The position numbers and the translations under genes are program-made. 64,000 bases of DNA from Lates calcarifer (taxonomy: Eukaryota; Chordata; Actinopteri; Centropomidae): positions 17,723,616 to 17,787,615 of the forward strand of contig NC_066856.1 of the NCBI RefSeq assembly GCF_001640805.2, read 5' to 3'. The notes under the pieces were generated by a model. The model saw only the letters and a program-made list of their open reading frames with translations, had not been told where the DNA came from and searched no databases. Of this stretch, positions 37,222 to 50,389 are shown in pieces; the stretch's first letter is position 1; every line of letters starts with the position of its first letter.

Positions 37222-38628
37222 GAAGGAAAAGGTGTATAAAGCCCAGAGGTCAAGTGTAATTTTTAGGTTTAGTAAGGGTGAATTAAATTTTATACATAAG
37301 ACTGGGAACATGGCCAAGGTTAGCTGATGGTTAGGGTTAGGCAAGGTTGGTATTGGTGTGTGCTGGCTGCAAAAGTGGTGATAAAGCACATGGGTAAGGG
37401 GGATAGGCTGTAGGGGGGAATCCAGTTGGAGGATGAAGCATCAGCTGGTTCCTGCTAATACCATAACCTCTCCGAGAGAAAGAGCTAATAAAAAAGCCCA
37501 TCACCTCCCCCTCTATTCCCAACAGATATCACCACAGAGAAAAAATTACATCATCTAAACATCAAAACTTTACGGGTTTCTCTGAAGTCTGGCAGTTGTT
37601 GCTGACAGTGACCTAAATTCTCTTATTTTCATGTCTAGCATGATTTAATGCACTGCTATTTGCCTCACTTGGTCATGCAGAACACAGATGTCATCTTGTC
37701 TCTCCCTGGCATATTGAGGAACAACCACCAGCTTTAACCTTTAAAATTAGACCTTGATATGGTGGGGGAATCAAAGGTGGCACACATCACTCTATGGAAA
37801 AGGTTATTGCGGCATTAGCATTTAGGCCTCTCTATATTTCATTTTGACTGTCTTGAAGATGGACAAGGCTCACAGAGAAACAAATTTCCCTTTCTTTTCC
37901 TTTTTTCTTTTTTTAAGATGACACTTTGTTAAAGTGAAAACTTCTACTTTAATTTCAGTAGAGCCAAATTGTTGGATGATTCATGTTTTCTAGAATTGCT
38001 TGTAAAAATAAAATTTTCTCTGTCTTTTGTTTTGTTTCACTTTCAGCACAGATACCAATTGCTATCAAAATGCGGCATAATAATAGAGTGTTTGACAGTG
38101 AGAGCCACTTAATTTAAAGAACGGAAGCAGCAAATTTGAAATCATAGTAGAATTTTCACTGAAGACTACCCCATTTACATTCCATTTCCCATTTCTCTTC
38201 TAATATGACAACAGACTGTGAAAATCAATTAGTCAACAGAAATTGAAAAAAATCAAACGAATACAAATAAGCAGCTTCCACTCTTCAGAGGAAGCAACAG
38301 AGAAAGCAGTGTGTTAAAAAAAGAAATACCGAATCACGTGAAAATTATGCTTTTTTAAAAATATGATTCTCAAAAGCTGAATGCTGTAGTTGAATGTAGT
38401 TATGCAGCATTTTATACACTCAGCAGTCCTGGCTGACAACCCTGCTCCCAGATCAACCCTGTCCAGATGGCATGGCGTGGCTCTAGAGGGCTCCATTTTT
38501 AATCCTCTTGGCACAAGCTCTGCTAAGCAAGAGGTGGAACGGATGCTCGTAGTCAGGCGTCAATCAGGGCATTTCAGACTGGCACACTGCTGCGTGGGGC
38601 ACAAAAGTGTTCCACACAAGTATGCATA

Positions 38629-38661
38629 GGAGAGAGAAAGAGGGAGAGAGAGATAGAGAGA
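38629..38661. repeat. (GA)n-rich tract
   Basis: GAGAGAGAAAGAGGGAGAG and following GATAGAGAGA form an imperfect purine repeat. Confidence 0.85.
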
Positions 38662-39105
38662 TGCATTGGCATCAGTCCATATGCAGGACTGGCTGACATT
38701 TAATTGAAGGTCATGATACATTGTTACTGGCCATTCATGTTGGCAGAGGTTCCCAATACAGAAAATATCAACATCAGTCCTCACTAACTCAGTTGTTCAA
38801 ATAAATAATAAAATGCATTGTAGGACACATGCACACACCCTACACAAGTTATGTTGTCATACTTCAGTCTTATTTAAATAATAGCATTTCATACAAATGC
38901 AGTTTGAAACACTAAACACGACAATTGAACATTTAAACAAAGAAGTAGAAGAAAGGTTAATAAGCACAGAAAAGTGTCCCCAAATTAACTCATCATAGCC
39001 ACATTTGAGTTTGAAACTGATCAAAACCACCAGAGATTTGGGAGAAAATTAGGGGATTTGAGTCCTTTGGGGCATGAAATCAGAGAAATATGTGTGATTC
39101 AATAA

Positions 39106-39107
<2 letters not shown>

Positions 39108-39140
<33 letters not shown>
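39108..39140. repeat. poly-T tract (33)
   Basis: Thirty-three T residues, the longest homopolymer in the window, directly after AATAAAG. On the minus strand it could be the A-tail of a retroposed copy, but I see no recognisable body to its right and no clear target-site duplication. The preceding AATAAA is on the opposite strand to such a tail. Confidence 0.9.
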
Positions 39141-39143
<3 letters not shown>

Positions 39144-40779
39144 TAGAAAATATCTAGCTCCCAGAATAAGCCAAAAACGAGGTAGGTGTTTTAAGATGTT
39201 TAAAGATAAATAATATTGATGAAGATAAGATCAAGAACTGTAATGTGGTGGTGATTTAACGGCATTAGACTGGCTTGATACCCTCAATGGTTCCATCGGA
39301 CAGAGCAGCCATACTCACTTATTTGATTAAAATATTACAATATTGCTTACGAATAACATATCAAAGGACAGTGTGTGGTGAATTATAATGTCTGTGAATT
39401 GTTAATAAGCTAAGGGAGTATTTTCACCATAAAACTAATGCACAGTAATAATTCCAAATTAATTGCATCTGGTTTGTCTGTTAACTTTAATTGGCCACCA
39501 GAGGAGTGCAATGGCTCAATTTTATTTTCTTTAAAATTTCACTGGGTGACTGGGTGATATTGGAACACAAACATGCTTTCTAAGGTACATCAAATAAGAG
39601 TATAAAAGGGAAGAAAGGTGTGTGGATCAGCAGTGTAGTATAGCAACGTAGGTCATAATACACAGAGTGAACCTAATTTGGAGGGTGACTTTTTGAGGCT
39701 TGTAGAAAAGAGAACTTTATATAGATGAAAAAAAAAATATTACTCCAATTATTTATTTATCTTTTTTCCTACTCATTATTTTCCAGGGACTGGGGTGAAG
39801 GGGGATGGATGGATGGGGATGTGTTGCAGGACAACAAGGACCCAGGTGTAGTTCTTATTAGTGGCTAAGCTAATGGAATCACTAGTCTGCCTGTCTCTGG
39901 ATCACACAGCTCAAGACAAGACCAGCCTGTCCTGAGGGAGGTCTGGCCCAGAAGAGGGCATCTGGAGCTCCAGTCTGCCTCCTCTTCTCTGACTCACTCC
40001 AATTACCAGTGGGAGAGAGACAGGCATTATCCTGTAACAAATACACCAAATCTGTGGCTCATGGTTTCTGGTTGTGGATCCATTTAGGTCAAGCGTACCT
40101 TGTTTTTGACACGCTTCAGAGATATATATCCTTGCAGTACCGTCCCAAGAATTAACCTAAACAGGATTTTTATTTTGATATTGTTAATTCAGTCTTGCAT
40201 GTAGTCAGTACACCTAGACCAGTATCAAATGACCATATTTTGTGACCAAATTAAATTGTGATGTGCTTTATCCAGTATATTCTTCACTTTTCCTCTATTC
40301 TGTCATTGTTGGTATAACCAGTACATCTTCACATATTGTTCTCTCTCTTGTGAAGAAATAATGACAAGTTGATTTATAATGTATTGTTACTGTAGCATAA
40401 AGCTATTCATGCTATTTTCAGGAGGAACATTTTACACATAATGTTTACATCAGTCACTGTTGGTGCATACAAAACTTGTGGGTAGACAAAACAGTCTTTA
40501 TTTCAGGGAAACAGCTGGAAACTAGTACTAACATTTAGATTTTTACAGCTCTATTAGAGCAGTGCTTCTCCTTGTGGATGTAGTTGTATTTGGTTGTGAG
40601 AACTCATCCACATCTGCAATGTTAAATCAGAGCAGAAGAAACTTTGATTAAGTATGCTCACATAAACAAGCTCTTCACAATCAAGACCTGAGGCACAACG
40701 AGAAGAGAGTTTTTAAGGAAAACTCAAATACTGAATACTGATCACACTACCAATGCCGCATTGATCTAAATGGAGCAGT

Positions 40780-41110
40780 AATTAAAACAGCCATGTGTTT
40801 CAGAGAGTTGCTTGAATGGAGTGAGTCAAGCACTCAGTCTGACAATGCCCCTGCAATACAGGTTGCCATTAACAACAATCAGTGCAAGCACTAGGAATGA
40901 GACATCTAATCAGTTTCTCAAAGCTGTAATGCCAGCCTAATGAAAGAGATTAAAAACGCTTATTTGAGAGAGGCCGGTGCACGCTTCCCTGATGATGTTT
41001 TTCTTCCTCCAGCTGAAGATAAAGGCACTGTAATAATGCCAAAAGAATTATTCTAGACCAGGATTTAAGATATTGAACATGGAATTCATTTTCATGGATG
41101 AAAAATATTA
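40780..41110. promoter_or_regulatory. candidate conserved non-coding element
   Basis: The block contains GCCATTAACAACAATCAGTG (SOX-type AACAAT), GACATCTAATCAGTTTC, GCCTAATGAAAGAGATTAA, ACGCTTATTTGAG, GCCGGTGCACGC and AAAGAATTATTCTAGA. It is non-repetitive and motif-dense. An upstream enhancer role is inferred from texture only. Confidence 0.3.
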
Positions 41111-42383
41111 CAGGCATATGGGAGGAAAAATTCTCATGCAGTTTGATTCAGAGTCACGTCAGGTTCTGTCTGAAAAAATGGGGATGTCAGAGAAATTGCC
41201 CCACAACTAAAATGGGGTCACATTTTTTCTAGGTAGGAATGAAAACTGTCTCAAAGTTTGGATGATTTGACAATTTGATCAGCAATCTTTGCAAGTAATC
41301 AGTTCTGGCAGACACAAGCCCACTCCTGTCAGTGCCATGGGCTGCTGCAAAATGAGCCCATATTACTTGTCTGCTGCAAAAGCTGAGGGATGTGTTGTCA
41401 GGCAAGCATTTGGCAAAGGTTTGGAGTAGGAGTGGGAAGGAAGAAACACATTAAATACTGTGGAGAGATGAAGCACCCAGTATATGGGCTCCAGCCTGCA
41501 GAGGTGAAGGTATATTGAACGAGTGAACGAGGATGGGCTCAACAGCCAGGAGGGCTGCGGTGCAGAAACTGCCTCAACTTACTGCAGGCTCTGAATTGTG
41601 CTCTGCAGCTACAGGATATTACCTTTTCATGCTGTCTACCTGAATGCAGCCCACAGCCTTACACTTAAGTCTTTTGAGAGTATTATAGTAATTCACTCAG
41701 GCCTGCCTTCTATTGTACTTAAGGATTTTGTGTTGTTTCTGCATTTGAAAAGAAGCAGTATTCTTAAATATGTCATAGTATACTTGTACTGTGATGTGAT
41801 GTGTTGTGCATTTGTAAAGACCTGGTAGTGTGTAAATGACACAGTTGCCCTGCTATGGTCTGTTTTTCTGGCCACTGCGATGTGATGGGATAAGTACTGA
41901 GGTCTGTCCTGTTAATGGTAGCAAGCCAACTTGGATGTTAGGATGAAAACGAGAGACATGTAATCTCTGAAGGAAGAATGATGCCAGGGAAACGGCTTTC
42001 CTGTTTGTCCACAGCACGGATTTAGATCCCTTCATCCCAGCTCTCTCCCACTGCCTTCACAGGGTTATTATTCTCTGAATTCCCATGGTGTGGCCAATCA
42101 ACAGATGTGTTTAAACAGAATTTATCTCCCCTCCCAACACGCCTTCCCATCAACCAATGATATTCTATCATGTAATGGAACATGGCAAATTTGGTGTGAT
42201 TGCCAAGGTATTGTTTATAGATGGGGTTTGCATATGACTGACACTGAGCAAGTGGTTCAGTAAAAATATCAATATCAAATATCAGCATTTAGCTATGTGT
42301 TAGTTAAAGTTTGTGTTGTAAGGGATAAAGTGCAAAAAGTGTAAATATAATAAGAGTACAGTTCTTATTGTAAATGTTACTGT

Positions 42384-42417
42384 CAACCATGTTCTGTGCA
42401 AACACAGAACATGGTTG
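42384..42417. repeat. 15-bp-stem perfect hairpin
   Basis: The arm CAACCATGTTCTGTG (42,384-42,398) and its exact reverse complement (42,403-42,417) are separated by the 4-nt loop CAAA. Pairing stops at both outer ends. The stem is shorter than that of a typical microRNA precursor. It could be a cruciform-prone site or the remnant of a small inverted-repeat element. Confidence 0.85.
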
Positions 42418-42698
42418 TAGGAAACAAAATTAAGGGACATCTGGCTTCTATGACATAATGACAGTATATCAGGGATCTTAGTGAGGCAACCCTCTATATA
42501 GTACATTGGAAACAATACTTAGAAGATAGTTTCACCTGGGTTTTATGTCCCAAACGTTTGTATATTTTCATGGATCAACACAACACTATTCTGTACTATT
42601 AAAAGTTAGTAGAATTTTCTGGTGGAAAACACAAGAGGACTTTGAAGATCACAACAGACATAAAACACAAAATGAGCTGTGCATTGTGTGCCAGAGAA

Positions 42699-42722
42699 TT
42701 TTTTTTAATTTTTTTTTTTTTT
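42699..42722. repeat. poly-T rich tract
   Basis: Two T runs separated by AA. Low complexity. Confidence 0.85.
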
Positions 42723-43128
42723 ACTTCATTTGATCACACATAGAAAGCAGGAAACATGGGGAGAGAGATAGGAAGATCGCTGTACGCCTCTTAGAGTACC
42801 AGGCCACCAGCAGGCCCTTTATTTATTAATTTTTAAGTAAATGAATAAATAAAAAACAGAAAATAATGAGGCCTGTATATGTGTCATGAGTAGCTTGGCT
42901 GATACAAACCTACAAGGTAGCACTGCAGCAGTTACCATCCAGAGCCTAATTTGTTACTGAAGAAGATGATTCCAGCAATTCTGTTTCAAAATTGGGTCAA
43001 TAAATTGCTGTCAGTCTAATTCATTTGGCACTGTGTCATTAAAGCCAGAATGATGCTGTTGTAGCACTGCTGCATCCGCCATCCTTGGCAAGCAGAGCTT
43101 AAATTAATATTCAGCTGGATTGGTTTGC

Positions 43129-43178
43129 ATGCACACACACATGTGGACACACAGGCACACACACACAAGCACACACAG
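43129..43178. repeat. imperfect CA repeat
   Basis: CACACACACATGTGGACACACAGGCAC and so on, a degenerate dinucleotide repeat. Confidence 0.8.
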
Positions 43179-44559
43179 GGAGAGACAGATAAAGGGAATG
43201 GGAGACACAGATTATTTAGAAATTATGGTACCAATACAAGCAAATGACTGCCTTCACCTTTTCCTTCAAGAACTGTTTTCACCATGAATAATAAGGAAGC
43301 CTAAAGTTTTGGGAATACGTACTGAGCTTCATAAACTTGTATCACCTGCTGTACATCATTAGTAGAACTCACATCAAGGTGAGTGCAGCTAGTTCTTCCA
43401 GCGGCTGAATCTGCCAGCTGTTTTTGTGTTTTATACTGAGCGACATCTTGTGACCATAAAACCTTGTGATTTTTACATCCCAAAACACATTTTCCCCACA
43501 AATTCATCAAAAAGCATGGTATCACGTGCTGCTCTTGTTACTGTGTGTCATTTAGCAGATTTGCTAAATGAGTTGTCCAATCCATTAGGCATACATGGTT
43601 TATCAGTGGTCAACATGTGTGGTAAATTAAATAAAGGGATAGTCCTCTTGCATATAATTTCTGCAGGGAAATCTGTGGGAAAAAAATGCTACAAGTGGGG
43701 TGGGTGCTTGCTAAAAATGCCACTCCATTTTTTTTCTGTAATCTCCACCAGGGGCTAGTGGGACTTTCTGTTGCCTCTTAATGTGTAAGCTAATAGTGGA
43801 ATATTATTCGATATGGTCCTTGGCTGTGGACATAATTCATAGTACTTTTTTCCCTGATGCATGTTTGTGCATCATAGTAAGAAGAAAACGAGCTTTGGAT
43901 ATTGAGTTGAATCAGGCTCTTCGAGGCAGCACAGTGTGTGATCTTCTTACATGTGAGGGCATTTTCAATTTTCTCTTTTTACCAAAGGAAATTTTAGTTT
44001 TTAGATGTTCTGCATTTTATGTGAAAATCACAGGCATTCTTCACTAACATCAACAGGCTTGTATATGACAAATAATGCTGTTGCTGCTTGAACGCTCTTA
44101 GTGACTTAAAGATTTTAAACTGTGCTTGTTTTTTTGTTTAGACACATCCTAAAACATATGTGCATACTACATCTGAAGTAGTCCAAACAACCAAACAAAT
44201 TGATTCTGCTGTGAATCCTTCCAGCCTCTGCTGGGGGCTTATTATGTGGCACACTGCACATCACCTCAGAGTGGATTTTAAGAATGGTTGTCGTTTTTGC
44301 AGAATTTCAATACTTTCTATCATGAAAAGGTCTGGCCTGCTTGGCAAGGGGTCCAGTCATTATTGGACTTAGTTTATTGTGATGTTGAGTGTGTAGGGAT
44401 CATTATCAAATGGTTTCCTCCAACAGGCACTAAAAAGTAGTGTTGGCAGCCGTAGGCCTCAAGCTGTTCAACCTTACGCTCACTAATTGCTCTCTGTCAG
44501 GAAGGCCAGAATGTGTCAGTTCAACAGTGTTCAAGGCTCAGGGAGGAACCTTGGTAATG

Positions 44560-44577
44560 AAAAAAAAAAAAAAAAAA
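44560..44577. repeat. poly-A tract (18)
   Basis: Eighteen A residues after GGTAATG. No retroposed body is recognised. Confidence 0.9.
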
Positions 44578-47500
44578 TTAAAAAGTGGATTGCATGAGCA
44601 GAAGAGGAAAGATGTGGTGTCATGAGTGAAACATGCAATAGGGAGTATTGATGACGTTTGTATTCTGCAACAAGAAAACATTTTTGTTTTTTGATATCAA
44701 ATATTGATATATTGACCTGAATAATGATCCATGATTTAATTATCCAGTCACTGGTGGATTATTTCCCTGGTTAATTAAATAATCATTTGCTCTATATGAT
44801 TATCTTCTTTTGTAACTAGCTTCACCTAACTAACAGTGGAAACTGTAGTTCAGAATTAGGTTATGTGGTGACTTCTGGTGAGTATTGTGTAGCTATTTTT
44901 CTTGGCTGATTGTGCTGTCCAGATCAAAGAGGGAAAAAAATACACCTGGCTAATTTCTGTGGTGCTTCTGAGTGGAAGCTGCAAAATGGGCAATCTACAC
45001 TTTCCTCAGGCAAAAAAGGGAGCATATAATCAGATAAACATAAATCAATACTACAAAGGTCCAGGGGATAAGAGCCAAGAAATTTGTGATCATTAAGGCA
45101 CTAGAATGCAAAAGTCCTATGGAATAATAATAACAATTTCTTTGTGTTAGTGTCAAAATGACTGTAGGCAAAACAGAACAACACAGTCTAAAAAAAGGCA
45201 TGTTTAGGCAGAGTCTGTAATGTAAATAGAACCAAAATACGATAGATAATGCTTGGCGAGTCATTCACCATTACTGCCTTTTGATCACGTTCCCCCTTCC
45301 ATAGTGGCGTGGAACAAATGCATTATGTCTCTCAAAGCATATTGCATAGGAGAGCTTTAGAAAAAAATAAAGAAAGGAGGTTTGTGCCATTTTGACAGTT
45401 TCTTCTTTATTACACCTCATGTTGCCTTCTTGGTGTTCGCACTGCTTGCACATAAAGATGATGAAAAGGAAGCAGTCCTTAAAAAAAAAAAGACATCCAT
45501 TAATTTTTAAATAATAAAATCACACAATCTATTATTTATGCGCCAAATGTCCAGCTTGGGATATCAAATGCACTTTTGAAGTCTGGAAGGGTATATCTTT
45601 TCACCTTGTTTGAAGCTAGTCCCAACAATATAAAAGGAGGTGGGTGTATACAGACAGAGAATATAAAGCTGAGTGTGTGTTTACTTATTTATCTGTTTCA
45701 TGCATTTACTGTTTTAGGGCTCAGTTCACAGGAAGTCCAGAATGGACATCTAAGCCTTTTGGGTAGGGATATTTCATAAACTGCAATAAGTGTTGTGTGC
45801 CAGCGGTAACTTCTTTCTCTTTTCAGAACTCCTTTGGGAGTTGCGTATGACTTTTTCCATCCTATCGAAATTGGATTGGCAGCTGGTTTCAAGTTTGTAT
45901 TATTAGAGAAATAATCAAACACTGAAACCTCTCCCACAATGCAAGGCTGCAAAAGGAAAGTTGGTAATTGATGACAGTTAAGTATTGCATCTTCTAGTGT
46001 GTGTGTGTTTACACACTAAAAGTTCCTTCAAAGTTGTTCTTCAGTTCCAAACATCCAAAGGCTTTGAGACATCCTTATTGTTTTATTGGTTTTCTCCTGA
46101 CCTTTGTTTTGATTGGTAAGTTGACCCCTTATATCCACCACAAAGAAGGAAAAAAAGTATTGGCTGACTTTTTCCTGCATGGTATTGGTTACTAAGCTCT
46201 ATTCCCACAGAATCAATATTAAACCCTTTATGTGTAGAGTGTTTTATGTGATAGTAACATGTTTTGTGTTATTCAGATACCATATGTTTTTCATATTGTT
46301 TGCATTCTGCAACATTTATGACAGTATATTTTTATACTGCCAACCCAGGTGCTTGACAATTACATTATTATAATTATGGAGATTCCACTTACTCAGTTTG
46401 AATCTGTCATGTCTTTGATGTAGTTTCAGCATGCAGTAATTATTTCTATGGATAATGATAAAATGAGGCTAACTGAGTTATTATGATGTAAAATGTTATT
46501 TTCATTGGACAGTGTGAAGATGTCTTGATTCTGTGTTTCTCCTGGCATGAAAAACAAAACTGTGGCTGTAGTGAAAGAAGAGAAGGTTTTAAATATATTT
46601 GCAGGACATTGCAACAACATTTTGTCTTGTAAAAGCTTAAAATTGTTTCCAGGGCACTTGTGGTTTTTGTGAATTTTTATGATGTCACAATATAATTCAT
46701 AAACCACAGAGGTTGTTGATAGTTCATTAATTACCTGAGGTCCCCACATAATGAAGGTCTCGTGAGAGCAGGGCTTAAGGCTTACTTGTGTTGATATACT
46801 TCTCTAGCATACTTAATATTCATGTATACATAGATACATACACACAATGAGAATATAAATCATGTTAACTGTGGGGGGCTCTTCCTCATTCAGGCCAACC
46901 ATTAAAAAGAAGCAAACATGAGAAAAAAGGCAATAGATAAATTTGTTGAATTTAAGTCAGACAGTTTGTTTGCAGTACACTCGTGTTGCAACCTTGTTGT
47001 TGAAGAAAGCTTCTGCTTCTGCCTCACTTAAGCCTTGTTAGCTGTAGCTGAATTGGTTTTCCTTTCCACATATTTTCCTCATCTGATGAGCAGAGACATA
47101 AATCCTGTTTTGCTTGAGTGTCATCAAAGGGAAAACAGATCCATTTGCTGTCCATCTGTTGTAGAGTTAAAAACATGCAGGCAGTGTAATCGCTGGTTTA
47201 CCCTAAATAAGTCTGAGTTTGTAGGCGTGGCCTGAAAAAGCATGACACTAATGTTTCATAATACTCCTACTTGGATATGACAATTTTGTCCATCTTAAGT
47301 TTGAGGCTCCCTCCCAAAACCACAGATTTTAAAATTGTATGTGAGACCCAGCTGTGAGTCAGCAGGTTGCCCATTATTAAGCTCCATGCATGTACAAACA
47401 AACTATGAGCATAAAACCAAAAAAATGAGACTCCTAAAAACAGTGTTGATTGTTCAGTGACATATCAAAAGAGTTGCCACATAAAAGAAAACAGATTCAA

Positions 47501-47739
47501 GGATTGTCAAAGTTAGGAACATTTACTCACACTACATGGGATGGCACTAATATAATGAGGTTTATCGACCTTCACTAACAATAAAGTGCTCTGATTTGAA
47601 TTCCAAATTCCCGTAAATGGTTGCCTTAGTGTTTTAGAAGTAGGCATTTTCTTACACTTTACACTCATGTCTGTGGTGATAAATCCCAATACCAATGCCT
47701 ATTACTCATGCTGGAATAGGTCTGTGTTCTTCACTGTAG

Positions 47740-47960
47740 AGAGATTGAATCGACTCTGCTTTCAGGGTGAACCAGTAATGCGGAAATGAAAGAAAAGCGA
47801 AAAGTTGCAAATTAAAGTCCTTGCTTCCTCTGGCAGGTTCTTTTCAAGAGGAGCTGTCAGGGCTTGACTGGAGAGCTGATTTCACTCAAGGAAATGATAA
47901 TTAAATAATGGAGGCCCACGTCTCGCAAATTCCACTGTATGGATTTAGGATTTCTCAGCA
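47740..47960. promoter_or_regulatory. candidate conserved non-coding element
   Basis: The block contains CCAGTAATGCGGAAATG, GCAAATTAAAGTCC, AAATGATAATTAAATAATGG (47,892-47,911) and GGCCCACGTCTCGCAAATTC, mixing homeodomain words with CpG. The enhancer role is inference. Confidence 0.28.
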
Positions 47961-48689
47961 GTTTCACCTTCCCTACTGTGCCACACAATCAATATTTGAT
48001 CAAGGTCCCAGTCATCAGAGCCTATGCATCCCCCCTGTTTTAACTTTTAATTCCCTCCCCAAGATGTGTAATTCCCTTAAACTGGGATGGCAGCTTTTGC
48101 CAATATTTGACTTTCTAAGTGTGCAACCACAATCAGTGCCCCTTGAACTGTATAATTTCAGGCATGAGTAGCTTCCATGTACCTTGAATTGACCAGAGAT
48201 TGTGGTCTATAAATGCATTCAAGGCATCTGCCCACACAACTGCAATATGAAAAAGAAAGAGGAAAAAAAAAGGTGAGCACAGGTATTGCCTGAAATCACA
48301 TAGTGGTTCTGTCAGAACATGTCAAATCAATTCAAAATTGCAACAAGATGCACAATTTCCATGTAAACTGGCCAACATCAAACCAAACACATACTTGTTG
48401 ATTAAGATTTTATTACATTTTATACAAGTATATTGAAAAAGGTGAGCTTTTAAATTTACTGTGTTTTGTGAAGTTTTTTGTGTAATCAAGCATTGCCAAA
48501 GTGCTAATGAACAAAGTGAAATTGATGGTTGTCTTTACAGTTTAGTGAGCCAGTAGGTGTTAAAGTGATTTAGAGTTATTTTCAGTAGGCAAGATGGTAA
48601 TATATGGGGGAAGTTTATGCTGTAGTGATGAACTGGAACTAATTCAATTCATTATTATTTTTTAAAGTTCTCCTATTTTATGGGAGGAA

Positions 48690-48860
48690 ATGCGGCTAGG
48701 GAAAATCACAGTGGATCGGTGAAGGCATTCTGTTCTCTTTTAGACTTTGATGACACTTAGAATGGGCAATAATTAAAATCTTATTTGCATAATGCTCCTC
48801 CAGAACTTTATGGACAGCAAATTTAATTAAACTACCATACTTACACACCATGACCTTGTG
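48690..48860. promoter_or_regulatory. candidate POU/homeodomain element
   Basis: GGCAATAATTAAAATC is followed by a perfect octamer ATTTGCAT (48,783-48,790) continuing into AATGC, then by the palindromic TTTAATTAAA (48,822-48,831). This is a compact cluster of POU and homeodomain words in non-repetitive sequence. Activity is untested. Confidence 0.3.
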
Positions 48861-50329
48861 GTAACTAAAAAGCAGGATACTATTTTTTCCTCTCTGAGTT
48901 ATGCTAATTATATCATTTTAAAGCATTTTCCACCTCCTCCTTAATATTTTGCCACATACAGCCTATATCTCTCTAGTGGTCACATGAAAAATCAGTATGG
49001 TCCTTTAAGTTTGAACTAGTCAGCAGAACAATTAGAAACCTCTCAGCGGTAAATATTAAGTGGATACTGTGCATTTGGCTAAAAATGAGGGATTAACTGC
49101 TTAAAATGTTCTGCTTGATCCCTTGACTGGACTTCAAAGTGAAGTTATATTGGAAGGGGAGTGTTTGAGAAGACAGGGCATTATCTGTGGCCCTGTCGTG
49201 TTACTGACACTCAGAAGTCACAGAGTGCTTCCAAGGAAGTTTGAACTGCATGGAAAGCACACTGTGATCACCATGGACACATGACTGGGGAGAGAAGTTG
49301 GTGGTTAGCTGTAAGACTTGGGTAAAAATCTGTCTACTGTGAGTGTAATACATTCCCAATATGTAGCAGTTGTATATTTGCTGTTGTAAAAAGTCAGAGT
49401 TGCTTTGAACTACATTTGAAAAAAATCCAGTTGTAAAGATTGGTGTAGTTAGAATGAAAAGTAAGCAGCTGCATTGAATGAAAATGACAAGTAAGTACAA
49501 ACATGTCACACATTGACTGACAAACAGTACAGTTGTGTGGTGGTGGACACAGTCTTTTTTATTCCAGCTTGCTGCAGAACAACAGATTGAATTTAAAAAA
49601 AAAGTAGAGGTTGTCTTTTACTGGATTTTACCTCATGCAGCTTGCTTGACACCCTGTTTATGTTTACCCTGTTTTAAAATGTTGTTTGTTTGTTTGCCTA
49701 GGACAAAAAAGTCAAATGAGTCCATACAGCTCACACATTGTTTTAGTCATAGAGTTATTGCTGGATAAAGATGTCAGTATGTGTACATGCAGGGGAGGAC
49801 ATAAATAGCAACACTATTTTTTTGGTTTAAGCCTGGTTTTTCCTCAAACTGTCACTTTTCCTGCTGTTTTTCTTTTATGGCTCACATATTTGCAGTCGGG
49901 GTATGAGACAGTCTTGCTTGTTACATACCATACTGCGTGCTGGTGCAGTTTCAGAGGGTGCTGGCTGGTGTTTATGATTGCTTCTTTCTTGGCCAAGCAC
50001 GAATGAAAATATGGTGATTCGTTGCTTTACTCTTTATTGCTTATTACTGCATGCCTTTCAAGAGCTCTCCAATGCATTTTTAGCTCTGTTAGTTCTTAAT
50101 GACAGATTGTTATGAAATCAAACATTCTTAATTGGTTTGTTGCTTTCGAATAAAACTGAAATAGGAACTTGTGCCAGATGCCTTTGGAAGTTGCAGACAA
50201 AACACCTGACTAACCAGAAGGGCAACACAGTGGATTTTCTCCTTTTGATTAATTCTTAGAGCATAAAACATACAATTGCTGGATAGAAGCTCGAACAGCA
50301 ACCTTTGCCAGATGTGGTTTCTTTATTCA

Positions 50330-50389
50330 TATTATTATTATAAGTATTATTATTATTGTTGTTGTTGTTGTTTTATTGTTGTTATTATT
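50330..50389. repeat. (ATT)n/(GTT)n compound microsatellite
   Basis: A run of ATT units passes into GTT units and back to ATT, with one AAGT interruption. Confidence 0.9.

Noticed and set aside
39101..39140. AATAAA plus 33 T as a polyadenylation or retrogene end
   Set aside because: The AATAAA and the possible A-tail are on opposite strands, and there is no recognisable retroposed body or target-site duplication.
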